From: Phytoamicus setariae
GTDB lineage: Bacteria; Pseudomonadota; Alphaproteobacteria; Rhizobiales; Rhizobiaceae
Length of the DNA: 64,000 nt
Assembly: GCF_016722925.1 (NCBI RefSeq)
Contig: NZ_JAEQNC010000001.1
Span: 496,001-560,000, forward strand
Direction: 5' to 3'
Position numbers and translations under genes: made by a program. Below, piece by piece: positions 30,387 through 39,151 of this stretch (its first letter is position 1; the number at the start of each line of letters is the position of its first letter). The notes under the pieces were generated by a model that was given only the letters and a program-made list of their open reading frames with translations, did not search any database and was not told where the DNA came from.

Positions 30387-32411
30387 ATGGGTGCAGTTCA
30401 ATACGTCTTCAAACGCGGCGCAGTCTATTGGTGGCGCCGTCGTTTACCGAATGGAACCGAGTTTCGTGCTTTGGTGTCCACGGAAATCAGTTTGAACACG
30501 AAAAATTTGGACGAGGCAAAGCGGATCGCAGCGGAGCTGACGGTCACGAGCGAGAAGATAATACCTCTCCTGAGAGACAAGATGATATCGGAAGACCACG
30601 CAAGGCAGATACTCAAGAAGGTTGCGCTCGCCCACAGTGCCAAGCTCGACGCAGTCGCCGCCAACGAGATTGCCTATGGCGCTGACGTTGAGTCGTCACG
30701 AAGAGCGGATGTAGCCAGTGGATGGGCATACCGTCTGTTTGCGGCGCATGGCAAGAACGCCAATGTAGGAGAGCATGAGCTCCGTGCCATGCGGTCGAGC
30801 GGGCTTGACGACGATACCATATCTCAAGTCCAACAAACGATAGTGACACTCCGGCGTAAGGGTGCATTTTCTCCTGCGCCGGATAAAATCCTGACCCTGA
30901 TGGAGGAGTTCGGGATCACTCCGACCAACGGTCATTTTCAGCACGCGCAGCAGCTTTACCTTCGTGGTATGGCGGCCGCGTTGATTGACACGGAGAGGCG
31001 TTGGACAGGGGTTCGGTTTGACGATGACGCTTTGCTACAGCAGGCTTATCTCGATCGAGCATCGTCTCCCGTGCCGTCTAATTCGAAGTCCACGAAGCAG
31101 CCGGTTGGTCTGCTGTCAGCCTCCCCCAATGAGTTGCCTGCCCCGCAACCAATCATGGATATGTCGGACCGGGTCGACGTGAAGATGACGCTGGATCAGG
31201 TGAAGACTTTCGATGACGATATCGAGGAAGAGGACGATGATGCAGTCGACGAGGATTTCCGCAGCCTCGTTGAGATTGTCGCCGAAGCGGCAGAAATCAA
31301 TCTCGTCATGAAGGAATGGCGCAAGGACACATTCGATCAACATAATTCATTGGCAAGGCTGTTTGTACGTTTCGTCGGCCACGGCAATCCTCGTAAAATG
31401 CGTCAGACACACATCGCTCAATTTCGGGCGGCGCTGGTCAAATTCCCAAAGAACTACGGCAAGTCGCCAAAGGATTTTGCGCGAACTATTCCCGAAATCC
31501 TCGCTCGGGCGGCCGAGATGCCGAAAGAGAAGGTCGGATTGTCTGCTTCAACAATGAACCGCCATATGACGCAGATGGGCAACATTGTGAAAATCTGCGA
31601 GGCAGCGGGATACCCATTTGCCGACTTTGAAGGCGTAGAACGTCTGAGAACCCGGAAGAGGGGAAGCGCACGCAAGGAGCGTCCGGCTTTCGAAACGGCG
31701 GAGCTTCAAACGCTGTGCAGTCTTCCAATCTGGCACGGCTGCAAAAATGAGGAAAAGCGTTTGCTGGCCGGCAATCTTGTCATTCACGACGCGACCTATT
31801 GGGGGCCGCTCTTGGCCATGTACACGGGAAGCCGCAGAGAAGAATTCTGCGGCCTTCTGTTGTCGGAAGTTGAGACTTTCGAGGGTGTCCACTGCTTACG
31901 TTTGGAGAATAGCGCAATCCGTGACTTGAAGACCGAAGAGTCGCAGCGGCGCGTCCCGTTGCATACTGAACTCATCCGCTTGGGCTTCCTGGACTACGTG
32001 GAGGCTCTTCGCTCCGCTGGCCACATCTATCTGTTTCCCGAGTTGAAGGCCGCGGCCGAAGGTACGCCAATGGGGGATGTCTTCAGCGACGAGTGGGAGA
32101 AGATGCGCTCGGCAGCACTTCCCAATGCCAAGGCCGAAGGAAAGGTCCTGCATTCGATCCGCCACTGGTGCAACAATGCGATGAAGCAGGCGGGCGTGTC
32201 ATTGGAAGTCAGAAGGGATATCATTGGTCATAGCAATGGTGACGACGTCAATGCTGGGCGCTATTCTGACCCCGCGTCATTGGAGTTGATGGCGTTGTCG
32301 TTGACGACATTGCCAACTCCAACCTCTCACCTGACCCCTTTTCCGGTCCGTCTATCCGAAGCAGTGACCAATCACATTCCAAGGCAATCCAGGAAACGAA
32401 AAGGCAGCTGA
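30387..32411 (+). CDS. Large tyrosine recombinase (island integrase)
   Basis: A 674-residue site-specific integrase, longer than the usual 400. An N-terminal region begins VQYVFKRGAVYWWRRRLPNG. A middle segment with an acidic stretch (FDDDIEEEDDDAVDEDF, about 272-288) precedes the core-binding domain (EWRKDTFDQHNSLARLFVRF). The C-terminal catalytic domain has R483 (YTGSRREEF), H589 and R592 (HSIRHWC), H615 (IGHSNGDD) and nucleophile Y626 (GRYSD). It sits directly after tRNA-Gln, whose 3' end is duplicated 33 kb away, so it is the recombinase of this island. No xis-like gene is evident; the HipB-like protein could regulate it. Confidence 0.93.
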   Translation: MGAVQYVFKRGAVYWWRRRLPNGTEFRALVSTEISLNTKNLDEAKRIAAELTVTSEKIIPLLRDKMISEDHARQILKKVALAHSAKLDAVAANEIAYGADVESSRRADVASGWAYRLFAAHGKNANVGEHELRAMRSSGLDDDTISQVQQTIVTLRRKGAFSPAPDKILTLMEEFGITPTNGHFQHAQQLYLRGMAAALIDTERRWTGVRFDDDALLQQAYLDRASSPVPSNSKSTKQPVGLLSASPNELPAPQPIMDMSDRVDVKMTLDQVKTFDDDIEEEDDDAVDEDFRSLVEIVAEAAEINLVMKEWRKDTFDQHNSLARLFVRFVGHGNPRKMRQTHIAQFRAALVKFPKNYGKSPKDFARTIPEILARAAEMPKEKVGLSASTMNRHMTQMGNIVKICEAAGYPFADFEGVERLRTRKRGSARKERPAFETAELQTLCSLPIWHGCKNEEKRLLAGNLVIHDATYWGPLLAMYTGSRREEFCGLLLSEVETFEGVHCLRLENSAIRDLKTEESQRRVPLHTELIRLGFLDYVEALRSAGHIYLFPELKAAAEGTPMGDVFSDEWEKMRSAALPNAKAEGKVLHSIRHWCNNAMKQAGVSLEVRRDIIGHSNGDDVNAGRYSDPASLELMALSLTTLPTPTSHLTPFPVRLSEAVTNHIPRQSRKRKGS

Positions 32412-32424
32412 TCGCGACACTGAT

Positions 32425-32476
32425 TTCCCGATCGGGAAGTTTTGGTTGTTGGGTCACAAAACTTCCCGTACGGTAA
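32425..32476. promoter_or_regulatory. Paired palindromic operators before the HipB-like gene
   Basis: TTCCCGATCGGGAA (32425-32438) is a perfect 14-bp palindrome, and TTCCCGTACGGTAA (32463-32476) is the same with one mismatched pair. Their centres are 38 bp apart and the second ends five bases before the start codon. This is the layout of autoregulatory sites of HipB/Y4mF-type repressors. Confidence 0.7.
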
Positions 32477-32481
32477 GCGCT

Positions 32482-32772
32482 ATGATCAAGTCGGCGGTTC
32501 AATTCGGCGCGCGGGTACGCGCGAAACGACGGGCATTGGGCTGGACGCAGGCCCAACTCGCCGAGCGATGTGGCACGGCCGAAAGGTTCATCGTCGAACT
32601 CGAAGGCGGCAAGCCGACCTGTCAGCTCGAACAATCGATCGTTGCAGCAAGAGTGGTCGGCATTGCACTCGGCGATACCAAGACCGCCCTATCCCCAATG
32701 ATGGTGGCGAGGATGATTTTCCTGGGCACCCCCAGGATACTAATCGCGTTGCATGTTTACCCATTGGCTTGA
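32482..32772 (+). CDS. HipB/Y4mF-like XRE-family regulator, orphan and possibly altered at the C-terminus
   Basis: A 96-residue DNA-binding protein. Residues 1-65 form a helix-turn-helix domain (FGARVRAKRRALGWTQAQLA; CGTAERFIVELEGGKPT) closely resembling antitoxins of the HipB/Y4mF type. After about residue 68 the tail (KTALSPMMVARMIFLGTPRI) no longer looks like the family, which normally ends soon after the HTH, so a 3' frameshift or deletion is likely. The toxin gene (hipA) that should follow is missing. The start at 32482 sits just after its palindromic operators. Confidence 0.75.
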   Translation: MIKSAVQFGARVRAKRRALGWTQAQLAERCGTAERFIVELEGGKPTCQLEQSIVAARVVGIALGDTKTALSPMMVARMIFLGTPRILIALHVYPLA

Positions 32773-33319
32773 GGCGCTCTGATCTGCGAAGCCACAACCG
32801 GTATCCAAAACGTGACTAAGGGACAGTCTGGTTTGAAGCAGAAATCATTTCCGTCATTATGGAAGTCACTGTGTGAAAGCGGCAATCGTTTGGACGGTGC
32901 CCGCAGGCTGACGTCGAGCATGCGGTCTCGGAGTGCAACGGCGCCGCACGCAAGTGCCTGATCGACCCGCTGCGGCGCAGTTCTTGATCGAAATTGTCGT
33001 TCGGTTAGCTGCCAAGCCAAGCTGAACCATCATTGACCAGAATCCTGGATGCACCCAGGTGCGGAAGCAAAAAAAGCGTCATCTTCAATTTTAAGTTAAA
33101 TTAGCAAACATATAATTCCGCATACGAAACGAATATTTCTTTTACGCCATCCTGCTGAACATTCCCCCAAGAGAATCAGGGACTGACCTTCTGAAAATGA
33201 ATTATATATAGAATATTCAGTATGTTGATATATGTCGGTTGTAACGCTCATGCGCCAGTTATGTCATTATTGTCTCACGGTTGATCGAGGTGATCACTGA
33301 TGGAACAAGGAGTTTCCGA
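32773..33319. other. Gene-free, partly AT-rich region of the island
   Basis: It holds one degenerate copy of the GCGGAAATSATTTCCGC element at 32838 and a markedly AT-rich patch at about 33085-33240, which contains AATTTTAAGTTAAATTAGC and ATTATATATAGAATATTC. The AT-rich patch lies directly upstream of the DUF3102-like gene and probably carries its promoter. No coding sequence is supported. Confidence 0.55.
32838..32854. repeat. Island intergenic repeat, copy 1
   Basis: GCAGAAATCATTTCCGT, one of six copies of the near-palindrome GCGGAAATSATTTCCGC found in island gaps. Confidence 0.7.
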
Positions 33320-34438
33320 GTGCAGAAGAACACGCATAAGACGCAGGCGGCAGCCGCAACGACAGCCGAGTTGAAGGCATCGACAGCCGTAAGGGTGCCG
33401 AAGGCCCTCGAGGTCGAGCCTCCGCTGACACCGGAGCAGGAGCAGACGCTTGCGCACTGCGCCGAACGCATCAGGGCGCTCGGGCGCAAGTCTACGGAAC
33501 AGACCTTTGAATATGGCGAGGAGCTTGCGATGGTGCAGGCCATTCTGCCGGACAAGAAGTTCGGCCATTGGCTGAAGACCAATGCCGGCATCAGCACCAA
33601 GGCCGCCAAAAACTATACCCGCGTCCATAAGGAGCTGTCGGGCTACCGGGAACGGCTGGAAAAGTCAGCCGTCGCCTCGACTGCCATGTTCGCGCTCCTG
33701 GGAGCCGACGATCAGGCGATCGAGGGCGTGCTCGATACCATCGAGACCGGTGAGCGGCTGACAGTGGCAAAGATCAAGACGATGGTCGGGGCAGAGACCA
33801 AGGCGGAAGCGCCTGCGGTCAATGTGCTTGACATGCCGGGTCGCGCCGGGTGCGTGAAGATCGCCGAGCAGCGGATGAAAGCCAATATCGGGCTGTTCTC
33901 CGATCTGCTTGCGAAGATTTTGGTCGCGGTCGAAGAAGCCGTCGCCAAGTACGACAGCGGCGAGCGTGTCACCAAGAGCGGGCTTGCCGAGGCGATCGAA
34001 TTTGATGCTCGACATGCGAGCGATCTCTTCGGGCTCACCTTGGCCCCCCTCTATATGGACGCGGAACACCCCCGCGTGAACTGGAGCTCATCGCGCTATG
34101 GTCAGAGCTCGACATGGGGGCGCCTGCAGGCGGCACTGCATCAACTTGGAGGCTCTGGTGTTTGGCCGACCAATGCGGCGTTCAAGACCTGGATTGTCGA
34201 TGAAGTGTATCCGCTTCTCAAGTTCGCGGTTCGCGGCGAACCAGTCGCAGGTGGGATGCCGATCGATGGCGAGGCGGTGGATACTGCCGCGGAAGCCGCG
34301 GCGATCCATGCCGCCGAACGGCAAGCCCTTGATATGAGCCGTGTCAGGATCGATCCGCCTGAGCCGCAGCCTGGCAATGTTGTCGAACTTCCCCAGCGGC
34401 AACAGGTCAGGATGGTGGCCGAAGCTCTGGAGGCCTGA
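33320..34438 (+). CDS. DUF3102-like putative DNA-binding protein
   Basis: A 372-residue protein of unknown function. Residues of about 55-125 (FEYGEELAMVQAILPDKKFG, HWLKTNAGISTKAAKNYTRV) match the DUF3102 pattern of an alpha-helical, helix-turn-helix-like domain found in plasmid and phage proteins. The rest is alpha-helical with no catalytic motif. The GTG at 33320 is preferred to the TTG at 33281 because AAGGAG lies eight bases upstream of it. It is followed by a good intrinsic terminator, so it is transcribed separately from the nuclease operon but lies just ahead of it. It may be a regulator or DNA-binding partner of that system. Confidence 0.75.
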   Translation: MQKNTHKTQAAAATTAELKASTAVRVPKALEVEPPLTPEQEQTLAHCAERIRALGRKSTEQTFEYGEELAMVQAILPDKKFGHWLKTNAGISTKAAKNYTRVHKELSGYRERLEKSAVASTAMFALLGADDQAIEGVLDTIETGERLTVAKIKTMVGAETKAEAPAVNVLDMPGRAGCVKIAEQRMKANIGLFSDLLAKILVAVEEAVAKYDSGERVTKSGLAEAIEFDARHASDLFGLTLAPLYMDAEHPRVNWSSSRYGQSSTWGRLQAALHQLGGSGVWPTNAAFKTWIVDEVYPLLKFAVRGEPVAGGMPIDGEAVDTAAEAAAIHAAERQALDMSRVRIDPPEPQPGNVVELPQRQQVRMVAEALEA

Positions 34439-34494
34439 CTGGTTCAGGCACCTCACGGCGAACGCCGTATGTCACTCTCGATCAACGTCTTTGA

Positions 34495-34517
34495 CCCCGC
34501 CTCGTGCGGGGTTTTTT
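34495..34517 (+). terminator. Intrinsic terminator after the DUF3102-like gene
   Basis: CCCCGC (34495-34500) pairs with GCGGGG (34506-34511) over a 5-nt loop, followed immediately by six T residues. Confidence 0.9.
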
Positions 34518-34648
34518 GTTGCCGACGCGTCTGCCGTTAACCATGCCGGCGTTCTTGTTCCGGATACGTTCCTTTTGCAATTGCAACCTTGCCGCGTGTA
34601 AGCTATTTGATCATCACCGGAAGGCGATCGAAGCCGGACGGACGAAGC

Positions 34649-34684
34649 GGCCTCCGCCGGTGCTACCAACACCAGACGGAGGCC
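34649..34684 (+). ncRNA. Structured leader hairpin upstream of a tiny ORF
   Basis: GGCCTCCG (34649-34656) pairs with CGGAGGCC (34677-34684), and inside it GGTG pairs with CACC around a 7-nt loop. It ends 35 bp before the start of the 60-codon ORF. It could be a leader or a small-RNA element; it is not followed by a T-tract. Confidence 0.4.
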
Positions 34685-34719
34685 TGACCCGCAATCCTTC
34701 TTCTGAAAGGACCCAGGCT

Positions 34720-34902
34720 ATGACGAGCCATAACTTCTCCTCTTCCCACCCGGAAGAGTATTCCCGTCTTTCTCCCCGGAAAACGTCCGATCGGTTCCGC
34801 TGCGATCCGGCAGGCTTCGGCGCAGCCGCGACCTGCGGCCATCCCGCTTGCCGTCTTGCAGCGCTCCATGCCGCTACCGCCTTGCCGCACCCGGCAGGCT
34901 GA
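34720..34902 (+). CDS. Tiny hypothetical protein (60 aa)
   Basis: MTSHNFSSSHPEEYSRLSPR is followed by a short Cys/His-containing tail (FRCDPAGFGAAATCGHPACR). GAAAGGA precedes the ATG by a suitable distance. No homology is recognised. The C...C...H...C arrangement could bind a metal, but at this size the call is tentative. The gene lies between the terminator of the DUF3102-like gene and the nuclease-like gene. Confidence 0.4.
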   Translation: MTSHNFSSSHPEEYSRLSPRKTSDRFRCDPAGFGAAATCGHPACRLAALHAATALPHPAG

Positions 34903-35043
34903 CCAGCAACCGTTCGCGCCAGTCGGCTTCGATCGTCGGATCAAGTTGCCCGATGGCAGCCGAAGCGGAATTCACTTCCGCGCTTCCGAGCGATCGTCCG
35001 CCGTGCAGAGCGCGGGACATCAAGGCGTTTCAAAGGAACCACC
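34903..35043 (+). promoter_or_regulatory. Leader of the nuclease-AAA-protease operon
   Basis: 141 bp with no ORF of note, ending in AAAGGAACCACC before the ATG of the nuclease-like gene. The promoter of the four-gene operon is expected here or before 34720. Confidence 0.4.
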
Positions 35044-35916
35044 ATGACCAAAAAAACCAAATGCGCATTTGGCGCCACGGCCCCGATCGACCTGAAGACG
35101 GTCAAGGCTCACCTCGACCAGCTTATCGATCACGCATTTGCCACCGCCCTGCCGATTGCCCGGATCGCCGAGCTGATGCGCGGTGACCCGCGTGACTATG
35201 CGCGCCTCGGCAATCTGCCGCCCGTCGCCGAAGGCCAGTTGCTGGAGCAGGCGATCACCGTTCTCGCGTCCGCCAATCCGGATGTCAGCGTGTTTGCCGA
35301 TTGCCGGCTGCCGCTTGATCCGGATTTTGTCGAAAGGATCAGAACGATGCCGACTGAGCTCATCGGCAAGCTCAAGGCTGCGGCAAGCGGACAGACCCGG
35401 CATCACTATCGGCCCGATCTTCTGGTCATCAACGGCGAGAAGGGGACCGCGCATCTCATCGACATCAAGCGCAGCCTCGATTCCTATGACGCGGTCCGGA
35501 TTGCGCACCTCCGGCGCCGCATGCTGGCGGCCGGGATCAGCCTTCCTGATCTGCTCGGTCAGGCCGGATCACAGGTGGTGCTCCGAGATATCCGCATCGC
35601 CGTTGTCAACATCGAAGGTGTCAGGCCGGACATCGACCGAGGCATCTGGTCGCTTGCGGAACTCGACCACCTGATCGGCGTGCCAGATGCAGCGGTGATG
35701 ATCGTAGCGATACGGAAGACTTTTGCGCGGCGCGTCGCCGCGCAGTTCGCGGCAGCAAGGCAGGTGCTGATCGAAGATGCAGTCCGTGAGCGCGTCGCCG
35801 CACTACGCCGGCACAGCGGGACGACTGGTGGGGGTGCCTGCGGTCAACGACGCAGCCGTCCCGGCGAAATCACCATCGGGTTTGCCCGCCTTCCCGATGA
35901 CGGCAGTTCGCGCTGA
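35044..35916 (+). CDS. PD-(D/E)XK nuclease-like protein
   Basis: A 290-residue protein. The core shows the restriction-endonuclease-fold signature: RPDLLVIN (P124-D125) then LIDIKRS (D140-x-K142) at the expected spacing, with a preceding helix that includes E63/E69 as a possible third acidic residue. After the core is an alpha/beta region (GSQVVLRDIRIAVVNIEGV) and a basic C-terminal tail. This strongly suggests a metal-dependent DNase, but the name of the family is not recognised. It is first gene of a tight operon with a small protein, an AAA+ ATPase and an M41 peptidase. The DNA target and activity are unknown. Confidence 0.75.
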   Translation: MTKKTKCAFGATAPIDLKTVKAHLDQLIDHAFATALPIARIAELMRGDPRDYARLGNLPPVAEGQLLEQAITVLASANPDVSVFADCRLPLDPDFVERIRTMPTELIGKLKAAASGQTRHHYRPDLLVINGEKGTAHLIDIKRSLDSYDAVRIAHLRRRMLAAGISLPDLLGQAGSQVVLRDIRIAVVNIEGVRPDIDRGIWSLAELDHLIGVPDAAVMIVAIRKTFARRVAAQFAAARQVLIEDAVRERVAALRRHSGTTGGGACGQRRSRPGEITIGFARLPDDGSSR

Positions 35917-35996
35917 CCTGGCATGCCGACCAGCTTCTCCATCCCACGATTTGTTGCGCAGCCGGTCGAGTAGCTCCCGGCATGCCAGGAGGCATC

Positions 35997-36401
35997 ATGC
36001 CCAGAATCATCCAGCTCCATCCCTCAGCCCCAACGCGCAAACACCTGGCGCCAGCCGAAACGCGGCATTCCCGCAACGATCAGCGCGAAGCCATCGGCGT
36101 GGAAAACAATGCCGTCGCAATCGCGATGGCGATCGCCGGCGGTGCAAGGACAGAGGAAGGGGAACCGATCCTCGCGATCGAAAAGATCGTCGCCATCATC
36201 CTGCGTAGCTGCAAGCGCCTCGGCCGCCGGCCGTCGAGGATTCCTGCGTTGATCTCTGCCGATCTCGATCGGCATTGCAAGCAGGGCGATCCCACCGCGA
36301 GGATGCTGCGCGACTGGATCGACTGCAAATCGGGCTTTGAAGTTGCAGTCCCCGAAACCGATCGTCGCGCCATCAGTGCGTTTGCCGATGGGGAGGGCTG
36401 A
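35997..36401 (+). CDS. Small operon protein of unknown function
   Basis: A 134-residue protein. The N-terminal 30 residues are basic (MPRIIQLHPSAPTRKHLAPA); the rest is helical (AVAIAMAIAGGARTEEGEPI, ARMLRDWIDCKSGFEV). AGGAGG ends four bases before the ATG. Three bases separate its stop from the ATG of the ATPase gene. No motif is recognised; an adaptor, inhibitor or substrate of the neighbouring protease is possible. Confidence 0.7.
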   Translation: MPRIIQLHPSAPTRKHLAPAETRHSRNDQREAIGVENNAVAIAMAIAGGARTEEGEPILAIEKIVAIILRSCKRLGRRPSRIPALISADLDRHCKQGDPTARMLRDWIDCKSGFEVAVPETDRRAISAFADGEG

Positions 36402-36404
36402 TTA

Positions 36405-38387
36405 ATGACCACGATCACCGACCGTCTCACCCGCTATCTGCTTGCCCGCCTTCGCCGGCAGGCGATCCATGATCTCTATGAATGTGCCGCCGAGGCCGGT
36501 TTGCTTGAAAGCACCAACCGCGACAACCAGTCCGGTCTGATCTGGTCTCTGTCATCGACAACGCCAATCACGCTCTTGGGCGACGACATCGCCGATCGTG
36601 AACAGATTGCCCGGCTCCTTCGAGCGCCACGATCAACCCGGTCGCCCGCTGATGGGGAGATCAGCTTTGACGACGACCAACCGCGCTCGATGCCGAAGCG
36701 CCGTCGCGAACAGGAGGAGTGGGCTCGTGTATCACAGACAAGCAGGAGCACGCGCAAGCCGCCGCGGGAACCAGTCTCGACCGAACACGCTCTCCGTGCT
36801 GCTGCGACGGACAGAATGTGCGATCCCGGTCGCCATCGTGTTCTGCGGACACTGCGTTCCATGGTTCCGCCGCTGAACGTTGGCGATGTTGCGGCAGCAC
36901 TGCTGCTGGCACGCGCCGTAGGCGAAAGTGTCGGCAGTCTGGAACAGCTATTCCAGACATTGCGGCAGCCGGATGCCATGGTCGTTGTCCGGGTGCCGAT
37001 CGACGGGTTCGAGCAGCGCTTCGGCACCATGCTTGAAGCCGGGCTGATCTTGGGTTCGACGATGCCGCAAGCCGACGGCTTTGGCCACTATGCTCTGTCT
37101 GGAAGTTATCGTGATGTGCCTGCGAAATTGCCAAGGATGATCACCTTCGGTGGTCTCTCGCTGCGGCAGAAGAGTGAGCCTGTCGTACGCACAGCGCTTG
37201 CCAGGGCACGTTCATTCGCCGATGCACCGATCGTCGTTGCCGATGAAGGTGCTGGCAAACTTCCCGTGAGGATCACCGCTGCGGCCGATCTGGTCATCAC
37301 GCTTGAGCATGTCGACCGGACTCTGATCGCCGAACTGCTGCAACTCTCCGCCGGCATTGCGCCGAAGGCAGCGTTTGCAGCAATGGCGCGCGTCGGCCTC
37401 GATCCGCGTGGTCTCGGTCTCGACGACCTGATGCTGGCAATCCGTCCCGGCCGCAGCGTCGATCGCATCGTCGACATCCTCAAGGCTATCGGCAAGGGTG
37501 GTGCGCGCGACACGGAGGACGAGGAAGAGGAGGTGAAGGAAACGAAGCCGGGCAAGGACAAGACTGGCAAGAATACCGCGAAGTCCGAGGTGCGGTTCGA
37601 TGTGATGCCGCCAGAAGTGAACGCCGGGTCACCCAAGCCGGAACAGGGCGTGATCGTTCAGCGTGCGCCCGTGCTTGTCGAGACACTCAACGGCTATGGC
37701 GCGGCCGCGACTTGGGCACTCGATCTCAAGGCCGATCTCGCTCTCTGGCGCCAGGGTCAGCTCGACTGGTCGGAATTGAGTACAAGGCTGCTTCTCTCCG
37801 GGCCACCCGGCACAGGCAAGACCACGTTTGCCAAGGCGCTTCGCAATACACTCGGTGTGCCGTTGATCGCTACGTCGGTCGCCCATTGGCTCGAGCCTGG
37901 ATATCTCGGAGACGTTCTCAAGGCGATGACCGCGGCGTTCGAGACCGCAAAGTCACATTCACCCTGTATCCTGTTCGTCGACGAGCTCGACAACATCGGT
38001 AGCCGCGGACGTTCAAGCCAGCACTCCGACTATTGGGATTCGCTCATCAACCGGATGCTTGAACTGCTCGATGGCTCCAACCGCCACGACGGCGTTGTCG
38101 TGGTCGGTGCGACCAATCACCCCGATCGCATCGACAGCGCGCTGCTGCGATCTGGTCGTCTTGAGAAGCATGTCGTCATTAGTCCTCCAGATACCGATGC
38201 ATTGGTCGGTATCCTTGTCCATCATCTTGGCGGCGACCTCGATCATGTTTTGGCGAGCCGTCCGTCGCTGGAAGCCGCCGCGTTGGAAGCGATCGACTCC
38301 ATTCATGCGGAACCGGATGCCGATCCAGCCGATGGCACCCGGTCAATCGGAGAAGCTCTGACCAAAGGAGAACGGGCATGCCAGTAA
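36405..38387 (+). CDS. Soluble AAA+ ATPase, FtsH-like module without peptidase
   Basis: A 660-residue protein. Residues 1-365 form a large N-terminal region of unknown fold with no transmembrane helix; an acidic stretch follows (DTEDEEEEVKE, 369-379). The AAA+ core has Walker A GPPGTGKT (466-473), Walker B CILFVDELD (521-529), sensor-1 N571 in VVGATNHPDRID, and arginine-finger region LLRSGRLEKHV (581-590), in the FtsH/classical AAA style. Its last 50 residues do not contain the usual helical lid, which is encoded at the start of the next gene. The two are thus a split FtsH. The stop overlaps the next ATG by 10 bp. Confidence 0.85.
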   Translation: MTTITDRLTRYLLARLRRQAIHDLYECAAEAGLLESTNRDNQSGLIWSLSSTTPITLLGDDIADREQIARLLRAPRSTRSPADGEISFDDDQPRSMPKRRREQEEWARVSQTSRSTRKPPREPVSTEHALRAAATDRMCDPGRHRVLRTLRSMVPPLNVGDVAAALLLARAVGESVGSLEQLFQTLRQPDAMVVVRVPIDGFEQRFGTMLEAGLILGSTMPQADGFGHYALSGSYRDVPAKLPRMITFGGLSLRQKSEPVVRTALARARSFADAPIVVADEGAGKLPVRITAAADLVITLEHVDRTLIAELLQLSAGIAPKAAFAAMARVGLDPRGLGLDDLMLAIRPGRSVDRIVDILKAIGKGGARDTEDEEEEVKETKPGKDKTGKNTAKSEVRFDVMPPEVNAGSPKPEQGVIVQRAPVLVETLNGYGAAATWALDLKADLALWRQGQLDWSELSTRLLLSGPPGTGKTTFAKALRNTLGVPLIATSVAHWLEPGYLGDVLKAMTAAFETAKSHSPCILFVDELDNIGSRGRSSQHSDYWDSLINRMLELLDGSNRHDGVVVVGATNHPDRIDSALLRSGRLEKHVVISPPDTDALVGILVHHLGGDLDHVLASRPSLEAAALEAIDSIHAEPDADPADGTRSIGEALTKGERACQ

Positions 38388-39151
38388 CACCCCAAGATCG
38401 CCTGGATCATGCACAGGCTCTTCGCCCTCTGGCTCTGCTCGCCACAGGCTCGACGGGCGCCGACATCGAGCGGCTTGTCCGCGAAGCGCGGGCCAGGGCA
38501 CGCCGCGAGCGGCGGTCGCTGACCTGGCAGGATATCGAACGGTCCATGACGGCCTCTGCACGACCGCCGCATGCGACGCTTGATTGGCAGATCGCTGTCC
38601 ACGAGCTTGGCCATGCAGTTGTCTGTACCGTCCTTGGCATTGGCACCGTGTCGACGATCCGCATCGGTGGCCGCGGTGGACAGGTCGATACTGACCTCGA
38701 CGTGACCGAGCTTCAGGACGAAGACGGTCTGATGAAACTTATCGCGGCGACGCTGGCCGGACGCGCCGCGGAGAAAATCGTGTTGGGAAAAGTCGGTATT
38801 GGGGCAGGCGGAACGGTCGACAGCGATCTGGCTCGCGCGACCCAGCTGGCGCTCGAAGCCGAAACATCGCTTGGACTGGGCGAGGAGATGCCGCTCCTTT
38901 ATCGACCGCCGTCGAATGGTTCGGACATGCTGAACTATGACCCGAACCTCGCCCGTCGCGTCAACCGAAGGCTCGAGGCGGCCGAACAGATTGCACTCGG
39001 CATTCTCGAACGACACCGGGATATCATCCTGTCGTTCGCCAAGCGGCTTTGCGGTTGCCGCGTGATGGAAGGAATTGAAGTCCTTGAGGTGATTGTAGGT
39101 AGCGACGATGGTTCGACGGCGTCTGAAACTGCGATTCAGAAGTCTGAATGA
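38378..39151 (+). CDS. M41 (FtsH-like) zinc peptidase subunit carrying the AAA lid
   Basis: A 257-residue protein. Residues 12-55 (LALLATGSTGADIERLVREA, RRSLTWQDIERSM) are the FtsH-type helical AAA lid. The peptidase domain follows: HELGH (H75, E76, H79) as the zinc site and D150 in VDSDLARATQLA as the third ligand, matching FtsH. LAGRAAEKIVLG is the family's conserved helix. No membrane anchor. AAAGGAGAACGGGC gives it its own ribosome binding site within the ATPase coding end, so independent but coupled translation is likely. Its final codons overlap the first unit of the 21-bp GATTCC array. Confidence 0.88.
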   Translation: MPVTPQDRLDHAQALRPLALLATGSTGADIERLVREARARARRERRSLTWQDIERSMTASARPPHATLDWQIAVHELGHAVVCTVLGIGTVSTIRIGGRGGQVDTDLDVTELQDEDGLMKLIAATLAGRAAEKIVLGKVGIGAGGTVDSDLARATQLALEAETSLGLGEEMPLLYRPPSNGSDMLNYDPNLARRVNRRLEAAEQIALGILERHRDIILSFAKRLCGCRVMEGIEVLEVIVGSDDGSTASETAIQKSE

